DNA from: Flavobacteriales bacterium
GTDB lineage: Bacteria > Bacteroidota > Bacteroidia > Flavobacteriales_F > PHOS-HE28
Direction of reading: 5' to 3'
NCBI GenBank assembly: GCA_020635715.1
Contig: JACJZG010000004.1
Span: 139,148 to 203,147, forward strand
Length of the DNA stretch: 64,000 nt
Shown in pieces: positions 55,377 to 64,000 of the stretch. A program made the position numbers and the translations under genes. The first letter of the stretch is position 1, and every line of letters begins with the position of its first letter. Under the pieces are notes generated by a model. The model worked only from the letters and a program-made list of their open reading frames with translations. It was not told the DNA's origin and did no database searches.

Positions 55377-56702
55377 ATGCGTATCCGTATCGCTCTCTCC
55401 CTGGCAGCCTTCGGGCTCGCTGCCATCGCGGTCTATGGGCAACCCTCCGATGCCCAGATCATCAAGGACCTTACAAAGCCGGGCGTGCTCAAGGTGGAGC
55501 TGACGCCAGGCCCGACCAAGAAGGAGTGGCACAGCGCGCACGGGCAGTACATGTGGGACCGTGTGGCCTATGTGACCCGGAGCGCGGAGGTGCCCGAGTA
55601 CCCCAAGGCCACAGTGAAGATCACGGGGATAGCACGGTACCACTACGGCGCCAGTACCAGTTTCCGCGAATTCAAGGTGGCGGAGAACGAATACTTCGGC
55701 CTGCCCGCTCCGAGCAAGGAGGAGATGCTCGCCATGATACGCGAGCGTTACCTCGATTTCCTGGGCTGGCGGGCTGGGGACATGGTGGGCGACCTCCACT
55801 ACATGCGCATCCCGGAAGGTGAAGGCGTCATCTGGCATACCCCGAAGTCCTTCACCATACCCGTGGAGATCGAGTTCGATGCCAAGACCAGCATCTACGA
55901 CCTCACGACCATCCAGGAGAAGATCGACGTGCGCTTCTACCGCGACGCTGTGGACGCTCCGTGGAAGGACAACATCGTTGCGACCAGCCGTGAACGCAAG
56001 GACGGTGCCGTGCGCAAGTTCTCCCAGGAGGAATTGAAGGCCATGCCCACCATGAGGGATCAGCTCGAGGAGCAACGGGCCAATGCCGAGCTGGCCGCGC
56101 TGGGAGATGTGGACATCCCGGACTTCGAGACCGACATGGACGTGTTCATGTACACGCACAAGCTCATGCGGGAGGGTGATGCCAAGAAGTTCGAGGCTTA
56201 CCTTATCCGGATGCTGGCGCCTGTCCATTATGTGGAAGGAAGTTCGACACGCCTGACCGCGAACGGGGCCGATCTCGTGAACAAGGCGGTGGCAGCGGCC
56301 TTCGGGGGGCGGAGCACCTATGCCGAACAGTACTGTCCCGATCCGGGGGTGAAGCATCGTCAGCAGGATGCCATCGAGATCTGGAACGCGACGCAGGACA
56401 AGCACACGCGCATGCACGTGGGCCGCTTCGGTGGCGGCTGGAAGAACGGGCAGAAGGTGGGCGAGCAGTACCGGTTCATCGCGCTGGAAGTGTGGATGTG
56501 GACCGATGCGGACAACATCGCGCGCATCCGCAGTTACGAGCCCGGCATGCTGTGCAAGTCGACCGGAACGATCGAGAAGGCCGCGGAACAGGTCAATTCA
56601 CCGGCACCTACCGCAACCTCGGGTACCAGCCCCCAGCAAAGCGGGGGCAACGATCTCATGAAGAAAGGCAAAGGACTCCTGAACAAACTCACCACCCCAT
56701 GA
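55377..56702 (+). CDS. Exported protein of unknown function downstream of LytTR box 1
   Basis: The 441-residue protein has a signal peptide (MRIRIALSLAAFGLAAIAVYGQ). The mature part mixes alpha and beta structure, with no cysteine cluster, no recognised domain and no T9SS sorting domain; it ends in a Ser/Thr/Pro/Gln-rich linker and Lys-rich tail (MKKGKGLLNKL). It is probably periplasmic or outer-membrane-associated. Its stop overlaps the start of the following T9SS gene (ATGA), so they are one operon under the LytTR box. The ATG at 55377 was chosen for the signal peptide. Confidence 0.75.
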   Translation: MRIRIALSLAAFGLAAIAVYGQPSDAQIIKDLTKPGVLKVELTPGPTKKEWHSAHGQYMWDRVAYVTRSAEVPEYPKATVKITGIARYHYGASTSFREFKVAENEYFGLPAPSKEEMLAMIRERYLDFLGWRAGDMVGDLHYMRIPEGEGVIWHTPKSFTIPVEIEFDAKTSIYDLTTIQEKIDVRFYRDAVDAPWKDNIVATSRERKDGAVRKFSQEELKAMPTMRDQLEEQRANAELAALGDVDIPDFETDMDVFMYTHKLMREGDAKKFEAYLIRMLAPVHYVEGSSTRLTANGADLVNKAVAAAFGGRSTYAEQYCPDPGVKHRQQDAIEIWNATQDKHTRMHVGRFGGGWKNGQKVGEQYRFIALEVWMWTDADNIARIRSYEPGMLCKSTGTIEKAAEQVNSPAPTATSGTSPQQSGGNDLMKKGKGLLNKLTTP

Positions 56703-58534
56703 AACACTTCGCCACACTGTGCGCATTGTCCTTCGCTCCACTGCTCGGTCAGGCGCAGCTCACCGGCACCCTCACTGTCGGGGGGAGCGACCCGGATTTC
56801 GCCACCGTCTCGGAAGCGGTTGACGCGCTGATGAGCGAGGGTGCTTCCGGCAATGTGACCTTCGACATCAGGCCGGGTACCTACACCGGGCAGTACCAGC
56901 TTGGCGCCGTGCCGGGTACCCCCGGGAACATCCGGTTCCGCAACAGCAGCAACGGAGCACAGGCCGTGAACCTGGAGTTCGACGCCAGCAGCAGCGCGGA
57001 CAATTTCATCTTCCGTGTTGACGGCACGGATGATGTGCGCTTCGAGAAGCTCACCTTCAGACCTCTCGACTTCAATTACGCCCGAGCGGTGCACTTCTTC
57101 AATGCGATCGCCGGTATGACCATCGAACAATGCGTCTTCCATGGAAGCGAGAACCCCTCTGGCTCCGCCTATTTCGAGCGCATCCTCGTGCACTGCGACC
57201 AGGCCGCGATCAACACCAACAACAACCCGCAGGACATCATCATCATCGACAACTCCTTCCTTGACGGCAACACCGCGGTGCAGTTGGATTGTTACGGTAT
57301 CGCCGGTGCGCGCAGCGCTGGCCTGATCATCACGGGGAACGAGTTCCGTGATCAGGTGGGTACTGGTGTCTATCTCAACAACTGCATCGGTCAGCTGGGT
57401 GACAACGCGTTCAGCACCTCGGTGGGCAACTGGTACGTGGGCATTCGTGCCACCTACTTCGATCACGGGAGCCAGGTCCGCCGGAATGTCATACAAGCCT
57501 ACGCCACCAACGGTTGCACGGGCATCGAGGTGGGCAACACGCAGAGCTCCACCGGCAACATGATCAGCAACAACATGGTGTATGTGAACGGAACGGGTGA
57601 TGTATGGGGCTTGGCCGTTTACAACCTGTGGGACATGAAGATCGTGCACAACAGCGTGCTGGTGGCGAACGGCTTACCAGAACAATCGTACGCGTTCTAT
57701 CACCTGAGCAACTTCCCGGATGGTCAGGATGCGCTGGTCCGCAACAACATCTTCGCCAACCACACGGGAGGCCTCGCCTACAACGTGCAGGTGGATGGCA
57801 ACGTGGCCACAGAGGATCACAACGATCTGTTCACCTCCGGCGCAACGCTCAGCAGCGTGGGCGGTACCGATCATGCCACGCTGGCCGCGCATCAGAGCGG
57901 CGGTCAAGGCGCGGGTGATACCGACATCGACCCGGTCTTTCCCGCCCAGCCGGACCTGCACATGAACAACTGCGCCATGGATGACCTGGGCGAGTACTTC
58001 TTCGTGGTGGGTGCGGACATCGATGGCGATGCGCGCGGCAATCCGGTTTGCGACATGGGTGCCGATGAGTACACGGCCAGCACCAACGCGGTTCAGGCGC
58101 CTACGATCACCGTGGCCCTGCCCTATGAGCTCGGGTTCAACGCTTCCTTCATGAGTTATTCGTGGAACACCGGAGCGACAACGCCGACCATCAGCATTTC
58201 CACGGCCGGGAACTATTCCTGCGAGGTGGTGGACGTGAACGGGTGCAGCTACCTGGTGAACGTCACGGTGGTGGCCGATATCAGCACGGATATCGAACGG
58301 GTTGAAGAGGAAGGTGTCCGGCTTTACCCGATACCGGCTGGTGACCTCCTGCACGTACTTGGCATGCCGGCTGGCGGACCATTCGAAGTGCTTGATGCGA
58401 ACGGTCGTGCGGTGCTGCGCGGTACATCAACCACGTTGACCATCCTCGACGTGGAAGGATTGGCGCCCGGCCTGCACCTGCTTCGCTGGAATGATGAAGG
58501 GAAAGTGCGCACGGCCCGCTTCATCAAGCAATGA
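56699..58534 (+). CDS. T9SS-exported right-handed beta-helix protein
   Basis: The 611-residue protein has a signal peptide (MKHFATLCALSFAPLLGQAQ), a parallel beta-helix (about 20-465: DFATVSEAVDALMSEG, FDIRPGTYTGQYQL, IIIDNSFLDGNTAVQLD, ISNNMVYVNGTGDV), a DMGADEY end motif, an immunoglobulin-like segment (SWNTGATTPTISISTAGNYSC) and a T9SS sorting domain (VRLYPIPAGDLLHVLGMPAGG ... GLHLLRWNDEGK). It probably binds or cleaves a surface polysaccharide or acts as an adhesin; no catalytic site is evident. It is coupled by ATGA overlaps to the gene before and to the LytTR gene after. Confidence 0.88.
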   Translation: MKHFATLCALSFAPLLGQAQLTGTLTVGGSDPDFATVSEAVDALMSEGASGNVTFDIRPGTYTGQYQLGAVPGTPGNIRFRNSSNGAQAVNLEFDASSSADNFIFRVDGTDDVRFEKLTFRPLDFNYARAVHFFNAIAGMTIEQCVFHGSENPSGSAYFERILVHCDQAAINTNNNPQDIIIIDNSFLDGNTAVQLDCYGIAGARSAGLIITGNEFRDQVGTGVYLNNCIGQLGDNAFSTSVGNWYVGIRATYFDHGSQVRRNVIQAYATNGCTGIEVGNTQSSTGNMISNNMVYVNGTGDVWGLAVYNLWDMKIVHNSVLVANGLPEQSYAFYHLSNFPDGQDALVRNNIFANHTGGLAYNVQVDGNVATEDHNDLFTSGATLSSVGGTDHATLAAHQSGGQGAGDTDIDPVFPAQPDLHMNNCAMDDLGEYFFVVGADIDGDARGNPVCDMGADEYTASTNAVQAPTITVALPYELGFNASFMSYSWNTGATTPTISISTAGNYSCEVVDVNGCSYLVNVTVVADISTDIERVEEEGVRLYPIPAGDLLHVLGMPAGGPFEVLDANGRAVLRGTSTTLTILDVEGLAPGLHLLRWNDEGKVRTARFIKQ

Positions 58535-58857
58535 CGCCGGACGGACATCAAGCGATCTTCCTGCGCGATGGCCGGCAGTGGAACCGCATCGCCGTGAACG
58601 AGCTCCTCTACCTCGAGGCTGATGATAACTGCACCACGGTCCGCACAGCGACGCGGGATTACATCCTGTCCCGGATGCTGAAGGATGTGCTCGACGGGAT
58701 CGCCGACCCACGGATCGTGCGCGTGCATCGGAGCCATGCGGTGAACCTGGACCGTGTGACCGCCGTGAGCGACAACGGCCTGCATGTGGGTGGGCGTTGG
58801 TTCCCGATCGGGCGCAGCTACCGGGAGGAGGTGCTGGGGCGGTTGAAGCTGCTCTGA
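58531..58857 (+). CDS. Stand-alone LytTR DNA-binding protein
   Basis: The 108-residue protein consists only of a LytTR domain (ELLYLEADDNCTTVRTATRD, IVRVHRSHAVNLDRV, FPIGRSYREEVLGRLKLL), with no receiver. It is paralogous to the C-terminal half of the regulator at 54547. The start overlaps the stop of the T9SS beta-helix gene, so regulator and surface protein are translated together. A second LytTR box begins at its stop codon, in front of the 1680-residue gene. It may act constitutively or by competition with the phosphorylated regulator. Confidence 0.9.
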   Translation: MTPDGHQAIFLRDGRQWNRIAVNELLYLEADDNCTTVRTATRDYILSRMLKDVLDGIADPRIVRVHRSHAVNLDRVTAVSDNGLHVGGRWFPIGRSYREEVLGRLKLL

Positions 58858-58887
58858 CGTTCACCCAGCCGGGAGCGACGTTCACCC
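58858..58887 (+). promoter_or_regulatory. LytTR box 2: two CGTTCACCC direct repeats, 21-bp period
   Basis: CGTTCACCC occurs at 58858-58866 and 58879-58887, directly after the TGA of the stand-alone LytTR gene, 87 bp upstream of the ATG at 58945 and 61 bp upstream of a -7-like GATCTTGC (58919-58926). The geometry is the same as box 1, but the 12-bp spacers differ. Confidence 0.65.
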
Positions 58888-58944
58888 ATCCGGGCTGGAC
58901 CTACGCATGCGTGGGCGGGATCTTGCATCCGCTATCGGTGCAAC

Positions 58945-61900
58945 ATGTCGATCCGCAAGCGCATCTCCCTCCTGTTGTTGGCGACCACATTGTGCGCCGT
59001 ATCGAGGGCCCAATTGAGCGGCACTTATGTGATCGATGGAGCTGGCGGTGGCGACTACACCACCTTCGCTGCGGCGATAAGTGACCTGAACACGCTGGGT
59101 GTCAGTGGCCCGGTGGTCTTCGAGGTGACCGATGGATACTATAGCGGCCGTGCGACCATTGGTGCGGTGGCGGGTGCAACAGCGGTGAACACGGTGACGT
59201 TCCGGGGTCAGAGCCTTGATAGCTCGATGGTGACTTGGAACGAGGTGACTTACAACACCCTGCCCTGGCTGGGCCACAACAGCCTGCTACGTTTGAACGG
59301 CGCAGAATACATCACTGTGGAGCACATCACCTTGCAGCGTTCAGGCTCCCTTCAACTAGGGCATGTGGTGTTCATAGAGGGTGCAACTTCCAACATCACC
59401 ATACGGCACTGCAAGCTTCGCGGACCGACCAACTACACCGGGACCTTGAACGACCGGAATGTGATCCACGCGTTGAACAATACGGTCCAGACGAACATGC
59501 AGTTCCGGAGCAATAGAGTGGAGTATGGTAACCTGGGACTGTATTGGTCCGCTACATCCTCAGAGGCCGACGAGATCACCTTCGAAGGGAACGATCTCAT
59601 TCAATCCCGGGTGTGGGTCCAAAGCGTATCAGGGATGGTCCATCTGCTTGGTAATACCTCGTACTCCACTTTAAGTGCGGTGAATACCCAGGTCCTGAAT
59701 GTGAGCGGCGACATCGTGTTGGCAAGGAATGAGATCCGCAACACGGGCACGTTCGCATGCTTGACCTTGACCGGATCCAGCGGCACCATCGGATCACCAA
59801 TCCGGATCTCCAACAATATGCTCATCAGCGGAGGAACGAGCATGTCCGTGGGGACGAGCAACTACGTGGACGCGCTGCACAACAGTACGTCTGGTTCGGC
59901 CTCGATATCGAATGGGAACTCCGCGGTCCGCTTGTACAACAACAGCTTTTACACGGGTACGGGCTATGCACTGACGGTGGGCACAACAGGGAACATCGTG
60001 GCCTCCGATCACAATTGTTATCATTCCACAACGGTGAATGCGGTGCTTTGGTCCGGGGCCCACAACTCCTCAGCCTCACTGAACGGCACGACGGGGATGG
60101 ATGCGAACAGCCTGTTCATGGACCCCATGTATGTCAACCCGTTGTTTGACCTGCACCTGCAGAGCGGGTCGCCATGCGGCGGAACAGGAACGCAGGCCGC
60201 AACTGGGATCGAGGACATCGATCAGGAAGTACGACCACGTCCGGCCCTGAGCGATCCGGATATCGGTGCGGACGAGACCGATGAGTATTGCAGTGTGCTG
60301 AACGGAACGTATGTGATCGGGACCTCCCTTGGCGCTGATTTCGTCTCCTTCAGTGGTGCGATCGTCAAGATGATCACCTGTGGCATCAGCGGCCCGGTGG
60401 TCTTTGAGGTGGAGGATGGCACCTACAACGAGCAGCTGGTCCTGCCACCGATACCAGGCAGCTCATCGATCAACACCATCACATTCCGAGGTCAGAATGT
60501 CGACAGCTCCCTGGTCACCCTGAGCTTGAACGCGAGCAACCTGTCGTCCAACAACTACCTGATCTCCTTCGAGGGCATGGACCACGTGCAGTTCGAGCAC
60601 ATGCGCTTCAGGCGATCGATCGCCACCTCCACGAACAGGTATGCCCGGGTCGTTTCCTTCCCGGTCAGCAGCGATCCATCACAGGATGTGACCTTCTCGC
60701 ACATCTGGTTCAATGGTTCCTACGGCAGCCCCTACGGCTACAACTACGCCGAGGCCATCGATGCGTCGAACACGGATGACAATCTGGATATCGTCGTTGA
60801 ACATTGCAACTTCAGTTCGGGAGGTCCCGGCATTGATTGGGATGCGAACGGAACTGATGATCGTCTGACCATCACAAACTGTGTGTTCGCGAACATGTTC
60901 GATGGGATCAGCATCCGTGAGACGATCTCCACGTTCACGATATCCGGGAATGCGATAGGTCCCTTCCCGGTGAACACCGGGGCGGTCGGCATCAGCCTGA
61001 ACGACATCACCTCGTCCTTCACAATAACGAAGAACGCCGTACGACTGACCCGCGGCTGGGCAGCCCGCTTCACGAACATCAACAGCACGGTACCGGAACC
61101 GGGTCTGGTCGCCAACAACATGCTTGTCGGGTATTCGACCTACACGACCGATGGTGGGCTCCAATTGAATGGCGGCATTGACAACGTTCATATCCTCAAC
61201 AACTCCCTTAGTGCGGGTTACGGCAAGGCGTTCCAACTGGCAGCCACCACGGCCACGGGCCTGCGCTTCGTGAACAACATCGCCACCGCACTGGCAGGGA
61301 GCGGTTATGCGTTCCATTCCGGTCTGGCCGATTACGCTGAGTGTTCCCATAACGTCTTGTACAAGTACAGCCCGGGTAGCATCGCCTATTGGACCGGTAC
61401 GAACCACCTCAACATGTCCACGCTGCAGACTGGCAGCGGTTATTTCGCGAACTCGTTCGCGGATGATCCGATGTTCGTTGATCCCGCGACGGATCTGCAC
61501 CTTCAGCCTGGATCGCCATGCGTCGGGGTCGGGCTCGTACTATCCGAGTTCCTGGATGACCACGATGGGGATGCACGTCCGGACCCGATCGCTTCCCCAT
61601 ACGACATTGGTGCCGATGAGACACCGGAACAGTGCACACCACTGAGCGGCACCTACATCATCGGCCCATCCCTGGCTGCGGATCTGCCGAACTTCTCGGC
61701 GGCTGTGGCCCGGATGCAACGGTGTGGGATCGGTGGTCCCGTCCTGTTCCGTGTGGAACCGGGGAACTACTACGACCAGGTGCGGCTGCCGGCCATTCTT
61801 GGTAACGATGCGACCAACACGATCACCTTCGAGGGACAGAGTGGTGACAGCACGGACGTGATGCTGCGAGCGAATGCTTCCGCAGTTGCCGAGGACAACC

Positions 61901-63987
61901 ACGTCGTGCTGCTGGAAGGTGCCGACCATGTGACCTTCCGGTACCTGACGATAGCCAGGCAAGGTGTTCCCCTTTCCACGTATTATGCGGCCGCCGTTCG
62001 TTTTGCGGGGAGCGATCCGTCCACCCATGCCCGATTCGAACGATGTGCGATCACTTCCGTCGCCAACTCGTCATGGGGCTTGCACCAGGTCGTCCTGGAT
62101 GATTGCACGGCCGACCAGGAACGGTTGGAGTTGATCGATTGTCGCCTTGAAGGTGGCTTCACCTCCGTGCGGATCGATTGCGGCGGGAATGACGAGGAGG
62201 TCCAGATCGTGGGCAATGTCCTTGAGGACTGCGCCCAAGGCATCCGTCTTGCAGACACAGGGAATGCGCCTTCCTCGATCATGGGCAATGAGCTGATCGG
62301 TATGAACAGCACCAATTACGCTGCGATGGAGATCACCGGCGGCACGGGCACGGTCGAGGTCCGTCGCAATCGCGTGATCTCATGGACCGCATGTCTCACC
62401 ATTCAGAGTCTTGTTTCCCCGCTCGCGCAGCCCAGCCTTGTGGTGAACAATTCCTTCATCAGCACCAATGGGGCTGGCTTGAACCTGCCCTCCATGACCT
62501 CGAACATACACGTGCTGAACAATTCGATCTCCGGTGGCAATTATGCCCTCGTGGGCATCGGGGCTGGAACAGGGCTCGTGTTGAGGAACAACATCTTCCG
62601 GGACAACACCAACCCGATCACGGTGCGCTTGAGCGCCGGACGCGTATCCGCTTCGGACCGCAACATCTACCATAGCGCCACAGCTCCTACGAGCGTGGAC
62701 TGGGGAGGTACGACCCATACCACGGTCGCAGCATTGAGCGGCGCTACCGGCATGGACACGAACAGTTCCTTCACCGAGGACCAATATCTCGATCCGCTTG
62801 CCGACCTGCATACCTGTTCCATGCATGCTGATGCTGGGGCCGTAGTTGAGACCATGGTGACGACGGATATTGAAGGCAACCCGAGAGATCCATCCACCCC
62901 GGACATCGGTGCATACGAGTTCACCCCTGAGCTATGGAATGAACAGCTCGATCTATGCGTCGCGGCGGACCCGATCACAAGTACTGGATCAGGGCTTGAC
63001 CAGTACATCTATCACGATCGCAAGGTGTTGGCAAGGTTCAATGACAACGGCCAGAACCTGGGTACGGTCGAACTCGAGGTCTACATCAACAACGGAGCCA
63101 TACGGCAGGGTCCCACCGGACGGTATTATCTGGATCGGAACTGGCACCTGACCACTTCGCTCCCGTTCACGGGCGCCTCCACGATCAGGCTCTTCCACAC
63201 AGGGGCGGAGTTCGCCGCCCTGGTGGCGGCTGATCCGCTCGTCCTGGTGGAGGCGGATGTCGGTGTAGCCCACTACGCCGGACCATTGGAGGATTGTGAT
63301 CTCATGAACGATCCCGAGGGAAGTGTGTGGACTCCCACCTATCCCGCTGCACCGGCGGCCGAACCTCGGATATCGGCGAATGGTGGGACCTTCGGCCATA
63401 CAGCGATCATCTCGGACGATGGGGAGTTGTACATCACGGACATGGGAGCACCGCTTCCTGTGGAGCTTGTGGACTTCACGGCGGAACGCACCAGCGTGCA
63501 GGAGGTGATCCTGAGATGGACCACCGTCACGGAGCACGACAATGCAGGGTTCGAGCTGTGGCGTATGATGGAAGGGGAGGATGCCTTCGAAGAAGTAGGC
63601 TGGTCGGTCGGCGCCGGAACGGTTCAGCAGGTGATGAACTACACGCACCGGGATCAGAACGTCTCCCACGGAACGAGCTACTACAAGTTGAAGCAGGTCG
63701 ACATGGATGGCTCCTATCACTGGGGGCCCATCGCCGCGGTGGAAGGATGGCTCTCCTCGGGAAGGCTTACGATCAGTCCGAATCCGGCCACGGATCGGAT
63801 CAGCCTGACCGGGCTGCCTGAAGGCATCACCTCACTCGTACTTCATGATGCGACAGGTCGGGAGGTGATGCGATGGCCGCCGGGAGCGGAAGTGGAAGGA
63901 CTGGCCGGCCTCCAACGTGGCTTGTACGTGCTCGTCGCCTCCGATGCGACCGGGCCACTTCAAGTCGAACGGCTTGTCCTGCGGTGA
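58945..63987 (+). CDS. 1680-residue T9SS protein with three tandem beta-helix blocks
   Basis: The signal peptide (MSIRKRISLLLLATTLCAVSRAQ) is followed by three homologous blocks of about 430 residues, starting near residues 24, 452 and 900 with L(S/N)GTY(V/I)I, continuing with 'GGPV(V/L)F(E/R)V', 'NTITF(R/E)GQ' and beta-helix rungs, and closing with 'DIGADE/DIGAYE'. Then come a spacer domain (about 1325-1500), a PVELVDFTAE linker domain and a T9SS sorting domain (LTISPNPATDRISLTGLPEG ... GLYVLVASD). It is a probable adhesin or polysaccharide-binding surface protein. The gene is complete; LytTR box 2 lies upstream. Confidence 0.9.
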   Translation: MSIRKRISLLLLATTLCAVSRAQLSGTYVIDGAGGGDYTTFAAAISDLNTLGVSGPVVFEVTDGYYSGRATIGAVAGATAVNTVTFRGQSLDSSMVTWNEVTYNTLPWLGHNSLLRLNGAEYITVEHITLQRSGSLQLGHVVFIEGATSNITIRHCKLRGPTNYTGTLNDRNVIHALNNTVQTNMQFRSNRVEYGNLGLYWSATSSEADEITFEGNDLIQSRVWVQSVSGMVHLLGNTSYSTLSAVNTQVLNVSGDIVLARNEIRNTGTFACLTLTGSSGTIGSPIRISNNMLISGGTSMSVGTSNYVDALHNSTSGSASISNGNSAVRLYNNSFYTGTGYALTVGTTGNIVASDHNCYHSTTVNAVLWSGAHNSSASLNGTTGMDANSLFMDPMYVNPLFDLHLQSGSPCGGTGTQAATGIEDIDQEVRPRPALSDPDIGADETDEYCSVLNGTYVIGTSLGADFVSFSGAIVKMITCGISGPVVFEVEDGTYNEQLVLPPIPGSSSINTITFRGQNVDSSLVTLSLNASNLSSNNYLISFEGMDHVQFEHMRFRRSIATSTNRYARVVSFPVSSDPSQDVTFSHIWFNGSYGSPYGYNYAEAIDASNTDDNLDIVVEHCNFSSGGPGIDWDANGTDDRLTITNCVFANMFDGISIRETISTFTISGNAIGPFPVNTGAVGISLNDITSSFTITKNAVRLTRGWAARFTNINSTVPEPGLVANNMLVGYSTYTTDGGLQLNGGIDNVHILNNSLSAGYGKAFQLAATTATGLRFVNNIATALAGSGYAFHSGLADYAECSHNVLYKYSPGSIAYWTGTNHLNMSTLQTGSGYFANSFADDPMFVDPATDLHLQPGSPCVGVGLVLSEFLDDHDGDARPDPIASPYDIGADETPEQCTPLSGTYIIGPSLAADLPNFSAAVARMQRCGIGGPVLFRVEPGNYYDQVRLPAILGNDATNTITFEGQSGDSTDVMLRANASAVAEDNHVVLLEGADHVTFRYLTIARQGVPLSTYYAAAVRFAGSDPSTHARFERCAITSVANSSWGLHQVVLDDCTADQERLELIDCRLEGGFTSVRIDCGGNDEEVQIVGNVLEDCAQGIRLADTGNAPSSIMGNELIGMNSTNYAAMEITGGTGTVEVRRNRVISWTACLTIQSLVSPLAQPSLVVNNSFISTNGAGLNLPSMTSNIHVLNNSISGGNYALVGIGAGTGLVLRNNIFRDNTNPITVRLSAGRVSASDRNIYHSATAPTSVDWGGTTHTTVAALSGATGMDTNSSFTEDQYLDPLADLHTCSMHADAGAVVETMVTTDIEGNPRDPSTPDIGAYEFTPELWNEQLDLCVAADPITSTGSGLDQYIYHDRKVLARFNDNGQNLGTVELEVYINNGAIRQGPTGRYYLDRNWHLTTSLPFTGASTIRLFHTGAEFAALVAADPLVLVEADVGVAHYAGPLEDCDLMNDPEGSVWTPTYPAAPAAEPRISANGGTFGHTAIISDDGELYITDMGAPLPVELVDFTAERTSVQEVILRWTTVTEHDNAGFELWRMMEGEDAFEEVGWSVGAGTVQQVMNYTHRDQNVSHGTSYYKLKQVDMDGSYHWGPIAAVEGWLSSGRLTISPNPATDRISLTGLPEGITSLVLHDATGREVMRWPPGAEVEGLAGLQRGLYVLVASDATGPLQVERLVLR

Positions 63988-64000
63988 TCAGGTGAATCGC

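Noticed and set aside
1..64000. CRISPR array, tRNA/rRNA genes, transposase or integrase
   Set aside because: No regular spacer-repeat array, no cloverleaf or rRNA-like sequence and no DDE or recombinase protein was found on reading both strands; a very divergent tRNA cannot be excluded by eye.

Overview
The window is GC-rich chromosomal DNA from a member of the Bacteroidota, most likely the Flavobacteriales. This rests on the gene content: many secreted proteins ending in type IX secretion (T9SS) C-terminal sorting domains, TonB-dependent receptors with a carboxypeptidase-like N-domain, a BtuB/BtuG-type cobalamin operon, MopE-type metal-binding repeats, and promoters of the TTG-N17-23-TAnnTTyG kind instead of sigma70 boxes. 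No rRNA, tRNA, CRISPR array, transposase or phage gene is seen.

Layout. 1-9.6 kb: two giant T9SS surface proteins (the first cut by the window edge) that share a C-terminal module of about 480 residues with a third at 12.7-16.3 kb. The second carries a subtilisin domain, MopE repeats and a thioredoxin-like domain, and has a 1-base frameshift in its sorting domain. 9.6-12.4 kb (minus) and 16.5-19.6 kb (plus): two paralogous sensory cassettes around the third surface protein, each made of an exported protein, a multi-pass membrane protein, a short HisKA_3 kinase and a NarL-type regulator. 19.7-25.9 kb: a MarR-TolC-MFP-RND efflux operon whose promoter carries three GTTGC-N5-GCAAC palindromes. 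25.9-30 kb: a TPR adenylate cyclase, an SDR oxidoreductase and a T9SS protein. 30-34.7 kb: a decayed T9SS gene end, a repeat, then a cobalamin riboswitch driving a T9SS-tagged protein, BtuB and a BtuG-like lipoprotein. 34.7-38.9 kb: a TonB receptor, a TMEM220-like protein and an SLC13 anion transporter. 39-44.2 kb: a solitary AIPR-family protein, DUF418, DinB-like, RidA/aminomuconate-deaminase-like and another T9SS protein. 44.2-47.3 kb: a MacAB/Lol-like ABC exporter. 48-51 kb: a coiled-coil membrane protein and an OmpR-type two-component pair. 51.3-52.7 kb: an aldo/keto reductase and a STAS-like protein. 52.7-64 kb: a TPR-HisKA_2 kinase, a LytTR response regulator, two secreted proteins, a stand-alone LytTR protein, and a 1680-residue T9SS protein with three beta-helix blocks.

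Most notable signal. Both LytTR genes are followed, directly at the stop codon, by the same pair of 9-bp direct repeats (CGTTCACCC) with a 21-bp period. Each pair lies about 88 bp upstream of a secreted-protein start and exactly 61 bp upstream of a -7-like element. This fits a self-contained LytTR circuit controlling T9SS surface proteins. It was found by reading the sequence and has not been tested.
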